Positions 25,768-34,705 of a stretch of DNA of 64,000 nt are shown here, piece by piece. How positions within the stretch are numbered: the first letter of the stretch is position 1; each line of letters opens with the position of its first letter. A program made the translations under genes and the position numbers. Origin of the DNA: SXXZ01 sp041177965. Lineage in GTDB: Bacteria; Verrucomicrobiota; Verrucomicrobiia; Limisphaerales; UBA9464. Under the pieces are notes generated by a model that was not told the DNA's origin, ran no database searches, and saw only the letters and a program-made list of their open reading frames with translations. The stretch covers positions 1 to 64,000 of the forward strand of contig JBEGWF010000145.1 of the NCBI GenBank assembly GCA_041177965.1. Direction: 5' to 3'.

Positions 25768-27545
25768 AATCCACGCGCGTTCTCCTCCTCATCACCTTCA
25801 TCGCAGGCGCCCTGGCCGGTGCCGGGCTGGTCGGACGATTCCGCCCCTCCGCGCCGACGCCCGAGGGCGAAGCCCCGGAGGCCGGGACCCGGGGCTCGGG
25901 ATCGAAGAAGATCCTCTTCTACCAGTCGCCAATGCATCCGTGGATCCGGTCCGATCAACCCGGCCGATGCACGATCTGCGGCATGGAACTCACCCCGGTC
26001 TTCGAGGGCGAGACGGGCACCTCGACCGACGGTCCATCCCTCGTGCTGGGCACCAACGCGATCCAACTCATCCACCTCGAAACCCAGGAGGTCGCTCGGG
26101 GACCGTTGGAACGCACCCTGCGGCTCTCCGGGACCATCGATGACAACGACGTTCGGCACCGGGTGATCTCCGCCCCGGTCGCAGGCCGCATCGAACGCCT
26201 GGCGGTCAACCAGGTGGGCCAGGAGGTCCGTGCCGGAGAACCCCTGCTCACCCTCTATTCCCCGACATTGCTGACCGCCGAGCGCGAGTACGCCGCCCTC
26301 GCGCGCCAGACCAAGGTTCCCGGCACGACAGGATCGGACGCGATGGCACCCATCCTGGCGTCGGCCCGCCAGAAACTGCTCCAGATGGGGCTCACCCCGG
26401 CGCAGGTCGACGCGCTCCGGGACAAGCCGGCCGACGCCATCACCAGCGACCTTCTCTCCCGTGTGGATGGAACGGTGGTCCTCAAGCAGGTCTACGAAGG
26501 GCAGTATGTGGCCGAAGGCGAACGACTCTTCGAGATCGCCGATTTCTCGACCATGTGGGTCCAACTGACGGCCTATGAGGCGGATCGCCCGTGGCTGTCG
26601 ACCGGCCAGGAGGTGCGTCTCACCACCCCGAGTTGGCATGGCGGCGTGGTCACGGGCCGGGTGAGCTTCATCGACCCCAACTACGACCCGATGACCCGCA
26701 GCTCGCGGGTCCGTGTCGAGGTGCCCAACCCGATCGAAGACACTCCCGGGGGGCGCCGACGACGACTGCTCCACCGCGTGACCGCCCGGGCCGAGATCGT
26801 CCACTCCGCAACGGCGCTGACGGTGCCCCGCTCCGCGCTGCTGTGGGACGGCCGCCAGGCGATCGCCTACCGCAGTCTCGGTGGCGGTGCCTTCGAGCGC
26901 CGGCCCGTCCGCATCGGCCGCATCGGAGACCACGCGGCCGAGATCCTGGAGGGCCTCGACGAGGGCGATCGGGTGGTGAGCCAGGCGGCCTTCCTCATCG
27001 ACTCCCAGGCCCAGATCCGCGGCGGCACGGGCGGTGGTTCATCGGCACCGGCGGAGGCCATGCCGATGGCGAATTCCGGGCCTGTGCCGGTGCCGCTCGC
27101 GGAATTCCTCGAACTCTCGGCCGACCTGTCCGAGGCCCTCGCGGCGGACCGCCTCGATGGGTTCCGGTCGGCGGTCGCGCTATTCGCCCCGAGACTGGCA
27201 GCGCTGCGGCCGTGGGCGGCCGATCCCTCGACTCCGATGCCGGAGCCCCTCCGGAAGGCCGTCGCCTCGATCGAGGCCCCGCCGGAGGCGTTCGCACCCC
27301 AAGGCCTCGCCGAGGCACGCCAATGGTTCCTGGGGCAGACCCGCACCAGCCTGGAACTGGCGCGTTGGGCGCATCGGCAGGGTTGGTCGCCGGGGATCCG
27401 CACCTTCGAATGCCCGATGGTGGACCGCGCCATCCCCTCGGCCCCGAAACGGGCCTCGTGGCTGCAGCGCGGATCGGCGGTCCGGAACCCGTTCTTCGGG
27501 GCGGAGATGCTCGACTGCGGCATCGAACTGAAGGAGAAGCCATGA
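25764..27545 (+). CDS. CusB-type RND efflux adaptor with two extra metal-binding modules
   Basis: A periplasmic membrane-fusion protein of 593 residues. After an N-terminal anchor (about 5-25), residues 50-80 form a heavy-metal-binding domain: YQSPMHPWIRSDQPGRCTIC, then GMELTPVF. The barrel-sandwich and lipoyl parts follow (VSGRIE-like APVAGRIERLAVNQVGQEV, IADFSTMWVQLTAYEADRPWL). The C-terminal 130 residues are a DUF3347-like domain that ends in ECPMVDRAI, NPFFGAEMLDCG. So Met/Cys/His metal sites flank the adaptor at both ends. It overlaps the genes on both sides by four bases (ATGA). Confidence 0.88.
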   Translation: MKSTRVLLLITFIAGALAGAGLVGRFRPSAPTPEGEAPEAGTRGSGSKKILFYQSPMHPWIRSDQPGRCTICGMELTPVFEGETGTSTDGPSLVLGTNAIQLIHLETQEVARGPLERTLRLSGTIDDNDVRHRVISAPVAGRIERLAVNQVGQEVRAGEPLLTLYSPTLLTAEREYAALARQTKVPGTTGSDAMAPILASARQKLLQMGLTPAQVDALRDKPADAITSDLLSRVDGTVVLKQVYEGQYVAEGERLFEIADFSTMWVQLTAYEADRPWLSTGQEVRLTTPSWHGGVVTGRVSFIDPNYDPMTRSSRVRVEVPNPIEDTPGGRRRRLLHRVTARAEIVHSATALTVPRSALLWDGRQAIAYRSLGGGAFERRPVRIGRIGDHAAEILEGLDEGDRVVSQAAFLIDSQAQIRGGTGGGSSAPAEAMPMANSGPVPVPLAEFLELSADLSEALAADRLDGFRSAVALFAPRLAALRPWAADPSTPMPEPLRKAVASIEAPPEAFAPQGLAEARQWFLGQTRTSLELARWAHRQGWSPGIRTFECPMVDRAIPSAPKRASWLQRGSAVRNPFFGAEMLDCGIELKEKP

Positions 27546-30500
27546 TCGACCGCCTCATCGAAGCCTCGCTGCGCCAGCGATTCCTGGTGCTGTGCGGAAC
27601 GCTGCTCCTGGTGTCGCTGGGCATCCGGGCCGTGTACCGGACGCCCATCGACGCCATTCCCGACCTCAGCGAAAATCAGGTGATCGTCTTCGCCGACTGG
27701 CCAGGACGCGGAGCCCAGGAGGTCGAGGACCAGATCACCTATCCCTTGTCGGCCAACCTGCAGGGCCTGGCCGGGGTCCGCAGCGTGCGGGCCACGAGCA
27801 TGACCGGGTTCTCGCTCATCACCGTCCTGTTCGAGGACGCCGTCGACAACTACTTCGCCCGCACCCGGGTATTGGAACGGTTGAATCAGATCTCCGGATC
27901 GATGCCCACGGGTGTGGTGCCCCAACTCGGCCCCGACGCCTCCGGGCTGGGCTGGGTGTACCAGTACCACTTGGAGGTGGATCCCTCGAAGGCCCCTGGC
28001 GGCGGATACGACCTCGGACGCCTTCGGAGCATCCAGGACTGGATGATCCGCTATCCCCTCCAGTCCATCCCCGGGGTCGCGGAGGTGGCCTCCATCGGCG
28101 GATTCGTGCGCCAGTACCAGATCGAAGTGTCCTCGGCGAGACTGCGGGCGGTGGGGCTGGGCCTCGGCCGGGTCCTCGAGGCCGTAGGACGGGCCAACCT
28201 CAATGTCGGCGGCAAGGTGATCGAGGAGAACGGCCGGGAATACGTGGTGCGGGGCATCGGCCTGGTCCGCGGGATCGAGGATCTCGAGCAGGTGGTGTTG
28301 TCCGAGACCAACGGGGTTCCCGTCCTGCTGCGGGAGGTGGCCCACGTCCGCCTGGGCGGCGACTTCCGACGGGGATCGCTCGATGTCGACGGTCAGGAGC
28401 GGGTCGGAGGCGTCGTGGTGATGCGGACCGGCGAGAACGCGCGGGAGGTCATCCGACGGGTCAAGGAACGGATCGCTCAGATCGAACCCAGCCTGCCTGC
28501 GGGGATCTCCCTGAAACCCTTCTACGACCGGAGCGACCTCATCGACCGCACCCTCGACACCCTGAAGCACGCCCTCTGGGAGGAGGTGATCCTGGTCACC
28601 CTCGCCCACATCCTGTTCCTCTGGCACTTCCGGAGCATCCTGATCGTCACACTCCCGCTGCCCCTGTCGATCCTGACGGCTTTCCTGCTGATGCGGCAGT
28701 TCGGCATCTCGTCGAACATCATGTCGCTCACCGGCATCGCCATCGCCATCGGGGTCCTGGTCGATGCGGCCATCGTGATGACGGAGAACGTGATCCGCCA
28801 CGCCGAGGAGGCCGAAGAAGCCAAGAAGCGCGCGGGCCTCGGTGAACGACTCTCGGCGGCGGAAACCCTCCAGGTGACCCTCGAGGCCTCCCGCCAGGTC
28901 GGCCGTCCCGTCTTCTTCGCGATGGCCATCATCATCCTGGCCTTCGTCCCGGTCTTCGCGCTCACGGGTCAGGAAGGCAAGCTGTTCCATCCCCTGGCCT
29001 TCACCAAGACCTTCGCCATGGTCGGCTCCACCTTCCTGGCCATGACCCTCGTGCCGGTGCTCTGCTCGTTCCTGGTCCGGGGTCCCTTCCGGCGCGAATC
29101 GGACCACTGGCTCATGAGCCTCCTCCTGAGGATCTACGATCCCGTGCTGGCCCTGGCCCTCGAATGGCGCAAGACGGTCCTCGCCGGGGCCGGACTGGTC
29201 CTCGCTTCCGCGCTGATCCTGGCCTTCGGACTGCCACGGGCCTGGGTTTCCCGGATGGAATCGGCGGGCTGGGTCCGCGTCTCGCGGCTTTGCCAGGGCA
29301 TGGGCAGCGAGTTCATGCCGCCCCTCAACGAGGGAAGCCTGCTGTTCATGCCCGTGCTGCTGCCCGGCACGTCCCTGACCGAGGTGAAGGAGATCATGAG
29401 CTGGCAGGACCGGGTGATGCGGTCGTTCCCGGAGGTGCAGACCGTGGCCGGGAAACTGGGACGCTTCGAGACCGCCACCGACCCCGCCCCGGTGGAGATG
29501 ATCGAGACCACCATCACCCTGAAACCGGAGTGGATCTCCACCAACCGATGGGTCCTGGGCTTCCTGCCCATCCCTTCGGTGATCCGGAATCCGGAGTGGC
29601 GCCCGGGCATCACGGCCCGGGATCTGGTGCAGGAGATGAGCCAACGCCTCTCCGAGGTGCCCGGCTACGTGCCTGGGTTCCTGCAGCCCATCGAGAACCG
29701 CATCCTGATGCTGAGCACCGGGATCCGGGCCCAGCTGGGCATCAAGGTCTTCGGCGACTCGTTGGAGGAGCTCCAACGGAAAGCCTTCGAGATCGAGAAG
29801 GTGGTCCGATCGGTCCCCGGCGCGGTGGGGGTCGCGGCCAGCCGGGTGCAGGGCAAGCCCTACGTCGAGATCGAGGTCGACCGCCCCCAGGCGGCCCGCT
29901 TCGGGCTCAATGCCCGGGAGGTGCTCGACCTCGTGGAATCGGGCATCGGGGGCGCGGTCGTCGGCACGGCCATCGAGGGACGGGCCCGCCTGCCCATCCA
30001 AGTGCGCCTCGAGGCTTCGGAACGCGACGACATCGACCGGCTGGGGGATCTCCTCATCCCGACCGCCAACGGCACCCCGGTCCCGCTGGCCCTCGTGGCC
30101 CGGATCCAGCGCACGGATGGCCCCGGCGAGATTGCCAGCGAGAACGGGCGTCTGCGCGTGTTCGTGCAGGCCAACGTGCAGGGCCGGGACCTCGGATCCT
30201 TCGTCTCGGAGGTCAAGGAACGGGTCGATCGCGACATCCTTCCGCGCCTTTCGGGAGGCATGACCATCGAATATTCCGGGGAGTTCGAGAACCAGTTGCG
30301 CGCGGCCCGGACCCTCCGCCAGATCGTGCCGACGGTCCTCGTCATCATCTTCCTCCTGCTGTATCTGGTCTATCGATCCGCCATCGAGGCGGCCCATGTG
30401 CTCCTGGCCGTCCCGTTCGCACTGTCGGGCGGCGTGTTCCTCCAATGGGCCCTGGGTTGGAACTTCAGCGTCGCGGTATGGGTGGGCTACATCGCCCTCT

Positions 30501-30835
30501 TCGGCACCGCCATCCAGACCGGTGTGGTCATGGTCGTGTACCTCGAGGAGACCCTCGCCGCCCGTCGCGCGGCCCTGGGCGAGCGCTTCGGCCGAAGGGA
30601 CCTCGTGCAGGCCGTGAAGGACGGCGCCCGACTCCGGTTGCGGCCCAAAGTGATGACCGTGGCGACCATCGTGGCCTCGCTGCTGCCCATATTCTGGAGC
30701 CACCGCACCGGAGTCGAGGTGATGCAACCCCTGGCCACCCCCGTCATCGGCGGCATGGTCAGCAGCCTCCTCCACATCCTCATCGTGACCCCCGTGCTCT
30801 TCCTGATGATCCGAGAGCGGGAATTCCGAAAGTGA
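27542..30835 (+). CDS. Heavy-metal efflux RND transporter, CusA/CzcA family
   Basis: The inner-membrane proton-driven pump, 1097 residues with twelve spans. DAIPDLSENQVIVFADWPGR and the intramembrane GIAIAIGVLVDAAIVMTEN place it in the heavy-metal (HME) group, and RLRPKVMTVATIVASLLPI in the second half agrees. The MLSTGIR and GIKVFGD segments look CusA-like. However, at the later FGLNAREV and GGAVVG stretches, where I recall methionines in E. coli CusA, Leu and Val stand here. Cu/Ag versus Zn/Co/Cd export is therefore undecided. It closes a coupled three-gene operon. Confidence 0.92.
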   Translation: MIDRLIEASLRQRFLVLCGTLLLVSLGIRAVYRTPIDAIPDLSENQVIVFADWPGRGAQEVEDQITYPLSANLQGLAGVRSVRATSMTGFSLITVLFEDAVDNYFARTRVLERLNQISGSMPTGVVPQLGPDASGLGWVYQYHLEVDPSKAPGGGYDLGRLRSIQDWMIRYPLQSIPGVAEVASIGGFVRQYQIEVSSARLRAVGLGLGRVLEAVGRANLNVGGKVIEENGREYVVRGIGLVRGIEDLEQVVLSETNGVPVLLREVAHVRLGGDFRRGSLDVDGQERVGGVVVMRTGENAREVIRRVKERIAQIEPSLPAGISLKPFYDRSDLIDRTLDTLKHALWEEVILVTLAHILFLWHFRSILIVTLPLPLSILTAFLLMRQFGISSNIMSLTGIAIAIGVLVDAAIVMTENVIRHAEEAEEAKKRAGLGERLSAAETLQVTLEASRQVGRPVFFAMAIIILAFVPVFALTGQEGKLFHPLAFTKTFAMVGSTFLAMTLVPVLCSFLVRGPFRRESDHWLMSLLLRIYDPVLALALEWRKTVLAGAGLVLASALILAFGLPRAWVSRMESAGWVRVSRLCQGMGSEFMPPLNEGSLLFMPVLLPGTSLTEVKEIMSWQDRVMRSFPEVQTVAGKLGRFETATDPAPVEMIETTITLKPEWISTNRWVLGFLPIPSVIRNPEWRPGITARDLVQEMSQRLSEVPGYVPGFLQPIENRILMLSTGIRAQLGIKVFGDSLEELQRKAFEIEKVVRSVPGAVGVAASRVQGKPYVEIEVDRPQAARFGLNAREVLDLVESGIGGAVVGTAIEGRARLPIQVRLEASERDDIDRLGDLLIPTANGTPVPLALVARIQRTDGPGEIASENGRLRVFVQANVQGRDLGSFVSEVKERVDRDILPRLSGGMTIEYSGEFENQLRAARTLRQIVPTVLVIIFLLLYLVYRSAIEAAHVLLAVPFALSGGVFLQWALGWNFSVAVWVGYIALFGTAIQTGVVMVVYLEETLAARRAALGERFGRRDLVQAVKDGARLRLRPKVMTVATIVASLLPIFWSHRTGVEVMQPLATPVIGGMVSSLLHILIVTPVLFLMIREREFRK

Positions 30836-30958
30836 GGCCGTACTCCCAAGCCGGGAGCGGCGCTCCGGCCCGATCCGACCCGGCATGGCATTCCATGGTG
30901 CCGCGATTGCGGCTTGCTGGAGGGTGCCTCAGGGGGCAGTCTGTCGGGAAGCAATCGT

Positions 30959-32233
30959 ATGGCTGAACTCAACGGAAACCTTCTCGTCGCCCAGTCCGGC
31001 GGCCCCACCTGCGTCATCAACGCCTCCATCGCCGGGGTGATCACCGAGGCCGGCCACCACGAGTGCATCGAGGAGATCTATGGTGGCCAGAACGGCATCC
31101 TGGGCATCCTCAACGAGGAGTTGATCGACATCAACGACGAGCGTTCCAAGGCCATCGAAGGTCTGCGGAACACGCCCGCCGCGGCCCTCGGCACCTGCCG
31201 CTACAAGATCGACTTCAAGAAGAAGCCCGAGAAGGCGGCCAAGGACATGGACCGCCTCTTCGAGGTGTTCGCCGCCCACAACATCCGGTACTTCTTCTAC
31301 GCCGGCGGCAACGACTCCCAGGACACCGCCCACAAGATCCACCTCGAGGCCGTCAAGCGCGGCTACGACATGCGCGTGATGGGCGTGCCGAAGACCATCG
31401 ACAACGATCTCCCGGCCACCGACCACTGCCCCGGCTACGGCTCGGTCATCAAGTACAACTCGGCCACCGTCATGGAGATCGGATTCGATGTCGGATCCAT
31501 GGCCACCGATGACGGCTCCTGCTGCATCGTCGAGGTCATGGGCCGTGCCGCCGGGTGGATCGCCGCAGGCACCGTCCTCGCCAAGCAGGGCAATCCCGCC
31601 CATCCGCCGCACATCATCGTGCTGCCGGAGATCCCCCTCAACGAAACCGCCTTCCTGAACCGTGTGAAGGAGGTCGTCGCCGAGCAGAAGTACTGCATCG
31701 TCGTCTGCGGCGAGGGCGTGAAGAACGAAGCCGGTGAAGAGATCGGCGCCGACAAGACCCGCCTCGACGCCTTCGGGCACCCCGTGCTCTCCGGTGCGGC
31801 CGACGCCCTTGCCGCGATCGTCCAAGGCAAACTCAACCTCAAGACACGCACCGTGAAGCTGGGATACGCCCAGCGCGCCGCGGCCCACTACGCCAGCCTC
31901 ACCGACGCCGACGAGGCCTTCGCCTGCGGTGCCGCCGCGGTCCGCTCGGCCGTCTCCGGCAAGTCCGGCCTGATGCCCAAGATCGTCCGTCTCTCCTCCA
32001 ACCCCTACCGCTGGGAGATCCAGCTCGAACCGTTGGAGAACATCGCCAACGTCGAGCACTTCATCCCGCGCGACTGGATCAGCGACGATGGCTTCATGCC
32101 CAACGAGAAGTTCGTCGAGTACGCCGCCCCCCTCATCGAGGGACAGGTGGTGGTGCCGCAGAAGAACGGACTCCCCGCGTACACCGTCCTGTCCAAGAGC
32201 CCGGTGGAAAAGAAGCTCGCCCCGCGCGCCTGA
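30959..32233 (+). CDS. pfp: Pyrophosphate-type 6-phosphofructokinase
   Basis: Phosphorylates fructose-6-phosphate in glycolysis, reversibly if PPi is the donor. The 424-residue protein shows AQSGGPTCVINASI, YAGGNDSQDTA at 115-125 and PKTIDND at 144-150. The GGNDS (in place of GGDGS) and PKTIDND (in place of PGTIDND) motifs mark the PPi-using branch of the family. MGRAAGWIA and GYAQRAAAHYASLTDADEAF are other conserved parts. The ATG at 30959 fits the family start. A strong terminator follows the gene, so it is probably a single-gene transcript. Confidence 0.9.
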   Translation: MAELNGNLLVAQSGGPTCVINASIAGVITEAGHHECIEEIYGGQNGILGILNEELIDINDERSKAIEGLRNTPAAALGTCRYKIDFKKKPEKAAKDMDRLFEVFAAHNIRYFFYAGGNDSQDTAHKIHLEAVKRGYDMRVMGVPKTIDNDLPATDHCPGYGSVIKYNSATVMEIGFDVGSMATDDGSCCIVEVMGRAAGWIAAGTVLAKQGNPAHPPHIIVLPEIPLNETAFLNRVKEVVAEQKYCIVVCGEGVKNEAGEEIGADKTRLDAFGHPVLSGAADALAAIVQGKLNLKTRTVKLGYAQRAAAHYASLTDADEAFACGAAAVRSAVSGKSGLMPKIVRLSSNPYRWEIQLEPLENIANVEHFIPRDWISDDGFMPNEKFVEYAAPLIEGQVVVPQKNGLPAYTVLSKSPVEKKLAPRA

Positions 32234-32253
32234 TCCGGCCCGACCCCTTCCCG

Positions 32254-32291
32254 ACCGCCGATCGGATCCCCGGATCCATCGGCGGTTTTTT
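32254..32291 (+). terminator. Rho-independent terminator after the phosphofructokinase gene
   Basis: A stem with arms ACCGCCGAT and ATCGGCGGT, continued after one bulged C by the GGATCC/GGATCC pair, closes on a CC loop and is followed at once by six T. It begins 21 bases after the phosphofructokinase stop. All the hallmarks of an intrinsic terminator are present on the plus strand. Confidence 0.9.
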
Positions 32292-32406
32292 CATGGCCTC
32301 GGCCACCCCGGAAGCCGCCCGTCGCTCTCCATCACCGGCGGTCGGAGTCCCCCGGGCACGGCCATGACAGGGCGATGGGTTGCAGTCGGCCCGCAAACGG
32401 CGTCAG

Positions 32407-33501
32407 ATGTCCCCACGCATGAGTTCCCAACCGACCGCACGCAACATCGCCCCGGGAAATGCCGGTGGTCCGCGACGGCACTTCGCCTCCGACAACTATG
32501 CGGGCATCACCCCGGAGGCCTGGGCCGCCCTCGCCGAGGCCAATCAGGACCATGAGCCGGCCTACGGCAACGATCGCTGGACCCAGGCCGCGGCCGACCG
32601 GATCCGCGACCTGTTCGAGACCCCCTGCGAGGTCTTCTTCGTCTTCAATGGAACGGCTGCCAATTCCCTGGCGCTGGCGACCTGCTGCCAGAGCTACCAC
32701 AGCGTGCTCTGCCACGAGGTGGCCCACGTCGAGAAGGACGAATGCGGCGCCCCGGAGTTCTTCAGCAACGGCTCGAAGCTGCTGCTCCTGCCCGGCGACT
32801 CCGGGAAGTTGACCCCTGCGGGCATCGAGGAGGCGGTGCATCGGCGCACGGACCTCCACTATCCCAAGCCCAAGGTGGTGACCGTCACCGAACCCACCGA
32901 GGTCGGCACCGTGTACACCCCCCGGGAACTGCGCGCCATCGGGGCCATGACCAAGAAGCTCGGGCTCCGCCTGCACATGGACGGCGCCCGTTTCGCCAAT
33001 GCCGTGGCCGCGCTCGGGGTCGCCCCCCGGGAGATCACCTGGCAGGCCGGCGTCGACGTGCTTTCCTTCGGCGGCACCAAGAATGGCATCCACGTGGGGG
33101 AGACGGTGGTCTTCTTCAATCTCGAGCTCGCCGAGGAATTCGCCTACCGGGCCAAGCAGGCCGGTCAGCTCTGCTCCAAGATGCGCTTCATGTCGGCCCC
33201 CTGGGTCGGGATGCTGCGGGACGGCGTGTGGCTGCGGCACGCAGCCCATGCCAACGCCATGGCCACCCTGCTCCACGACCTCATCGCTCCTTGCCCGGGT
33301 GTGAAGATCCTCTTTCCCCGGCAGGTCAACAGCGTCTTCGTCGAGCTGCCCAAACCGGTCATCCAGGCGCTCTGGGACCGGGGCTGGCTGTTCTACAATT
33401 TCATCGGCGAGGGCGGCTGTCGGCTGATGTGCTCCTGGGACACCCGCGAGGAGGATGTCCGGGCCTTCGCCGCCGACCTGCGGGCCTGCATCGGCGCCTG
33501 A
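32407..33501 (+). CDS. Threonine aldolase-family PLP enzyme
   Basis: Cleaves L-threonine (or a related beta-hydroxy amino acid) to glycine and an aldehyde. In about 364 residues, HFASDNYAGITPEAW opens the fold, YGNDRWTQAA follows, and LHMDGARFANAVAAL (190 onward) binds PLP. The cofactor Lys is K225 in DVLSFGGTKNGIH. These match low-specificity threonine aldolases. Starts at ATG 32407 or 32419 are both possible; an earlier TTG is less likely. Confidence 0.88.
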   Translation: MSPRMSSQPTARNIAPGNAGGPRRHFASDNYAGITPEAWAALAEANQDHEPAYGNDRWTQAAADRIRDLFETPCEVFFVFNGTAANSLALATCCQSYHSVLCHEVAHVEKDECGAPEFFSNGSKLLLLPGDSGKLTPAGIEEAVHRRTDLHYPKPKVVTVTEPTEVGTVYTPRELRAIGAMTKKLGLRLHMDGARFANAVAALGVAPREITWQAGVDVLSFGGTKNGIHVGETVVFFNLELAEEFAYRAKQAGQLCSKMRFMSAPWVGMLRDGVWLRHAAHANAMATLLHDLIAPCPGVKILFPRQVNSVFVELPKPVIQALWDRGWLFYNFIGEGGCRLMCSWDTREEDVRAFAADLRACIGA

Positions 33502-33558
33502 TCGCCGAGGCCGGTCCGGCCGCCTTTCCCGCCACCCGAATCGGACTATCCTGTCGCC

Positions 33559-34686
33559 ATGGAACCGGAAACCCGCGTGGGCACCACCGCTCGGCTGAAG
33601 GGCGAAGTGGTCTACTTCTTCGCCTACGACATCGCCTACGAGTTGTCGCGGGACCTCCCGGACCATCTGGTCGGCCACCCGGTCTCCCAATACCGGCTCG
33701 ACGCCTCCAAGCGCAATCCCAAGCACCTGGTGTTCTATCGCCCGAGGATGGTCCGGTTGCCACCGCAACAGCGGGTCGGCCCGCACGGCCCGGTGTCCAT
33801 CCAGATCGAGGCGAAGATCCTCGCCATCGGGGCCATCAGCATCCGGGTGCGGGTCCCCTTTGAGATCGACGGCCTGGCCGATCTGGTCGAATACCACGAC
33901 CTGCGTCTCGAAGACAGGTCACTCGATCAGGAGATCCGATCCCTCGCCGATCGGATTCGCACCGAACTGGCACCGCACGTCCTCCGGCCCAACGAGGGAC
34001 TCTCGGAGGAGGAGGCCTACACGGTCTTCTGCCTGCAGCCGCCGGTCGCCGACGGCGCCCCGTTCCATGCCGAGGAATGGCTGACGAGCCAGCGCGAATC
34101 GATCGCGGGCCTGCTCAACCAGGAGGACGATCCCGCCCGCCTCTCGGACCAGGAGGTCCACGAATCGACCTCCCGCCACCTGAGCTACTACCGGCACGAC
34201 CTGGCCGTGATCGACTGGGATGCCGCACTGCTGGTCGACAGCCCCAGCGAGTGGGAGGAGTGCCTCTACGCCATCGAGGTGGCCAACCTGCAATTGGCGG
34301 AACTGGAAGCCTACGACCGTCATCTCGACCTCGTACTGGAGCGCAGCTACCGCGACCTGGCCGGCGCTCCCATGCGGACCCGAAAGGCCCTGATCACCGG
34401 CCTGCGCGAGCTCCGGATCGACATGGCCCGGTTCAGCGACGAACTGTCCAACATCAACAAGTTCCTCGGCGACTGGCACCTGGCGCGCATCTACGAGACC
34501 GCGGCCGGGCGCTTCCACCTTTCGGATTGGAAGAAGGGGGTCGAGGAGAAGCTGAAGACCGTCGGCGAACTCCATGAACTCCTGAAATCCGACCACTCCA
34601 ACCGCTGGATGATGGCCCTGGAGATCACCATCGTGCTGCTGTTCATCCTCGATGTCGTGCTGCTGCTCCTGGGTGGCAAGAAGTGA
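33559..34686 (+). CDS. RMD1/YagE (DUF155)-like protein with C-terminal membrane anchor
   Basis: A 375-residue protein. The N-terminal third is beta-rich (VVYFFAYDIAYELSR, VRVPFEIDGLADLVEYHDL). The rest is a long helical, acidic region (DLAVIDWDAALLVD, DELSNINKFLGDWHLARIYE), ending in one membrane span (ALEITIVLLFILDVVLLLL) and a GGKK tail. This order of domains, with an LE-type membrane helix at the very end, resembles the DUF155/RMD1 family known from yeast and mitochondria. The match is by architecture rather than by strict motifs, so it is moderate. Function unknown. Confidence 0.65.
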   Translation: MEPETRVGTTARLKGEVVYFFAYDIAYELSRDLPDHLVGHPVSQYRLDASKRNPKHLVFYRPRMVRLPPQQRVGPHGPVSIQIEAKILAIGAISIRVRVPFEIDGLADLVEYHDLRLEDRSLDQEIRSLADRIRTELAPHVLRPNEGLSEEEAYTVFCLQPPVADGAPFHAEEWLTSQRESIAGLLNQEDDPARLSDQEVHESTSRHLSYYRHDLAVIDWDAALLVDSPSEWEECLYAIEVANLQLAELEAYDRHLDLVLERSYRDLAGAPMRTRKALITGLRELRIDMARFSDELSNINKFLGDWHLARIYETAAGRFHLSDWKKGVEEKLKTVGELHELLKSDHSNRWMMALEITIVLLFILDVVLLLLGGKK

Positions 34687-34705
34687 CCCGAACCGCTCCG
34701 CCCCC

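Noticed and set aside
26867..30886. A very long open frame on the minus strand opposite the CusA-type pump gene
   Set aside because: It mirrors the codon positions of a clear RND transporter on the other strand; its translation is Arg/His/Gly/Asp-rich with no domain. Long antisense frames are expected at this GC content.
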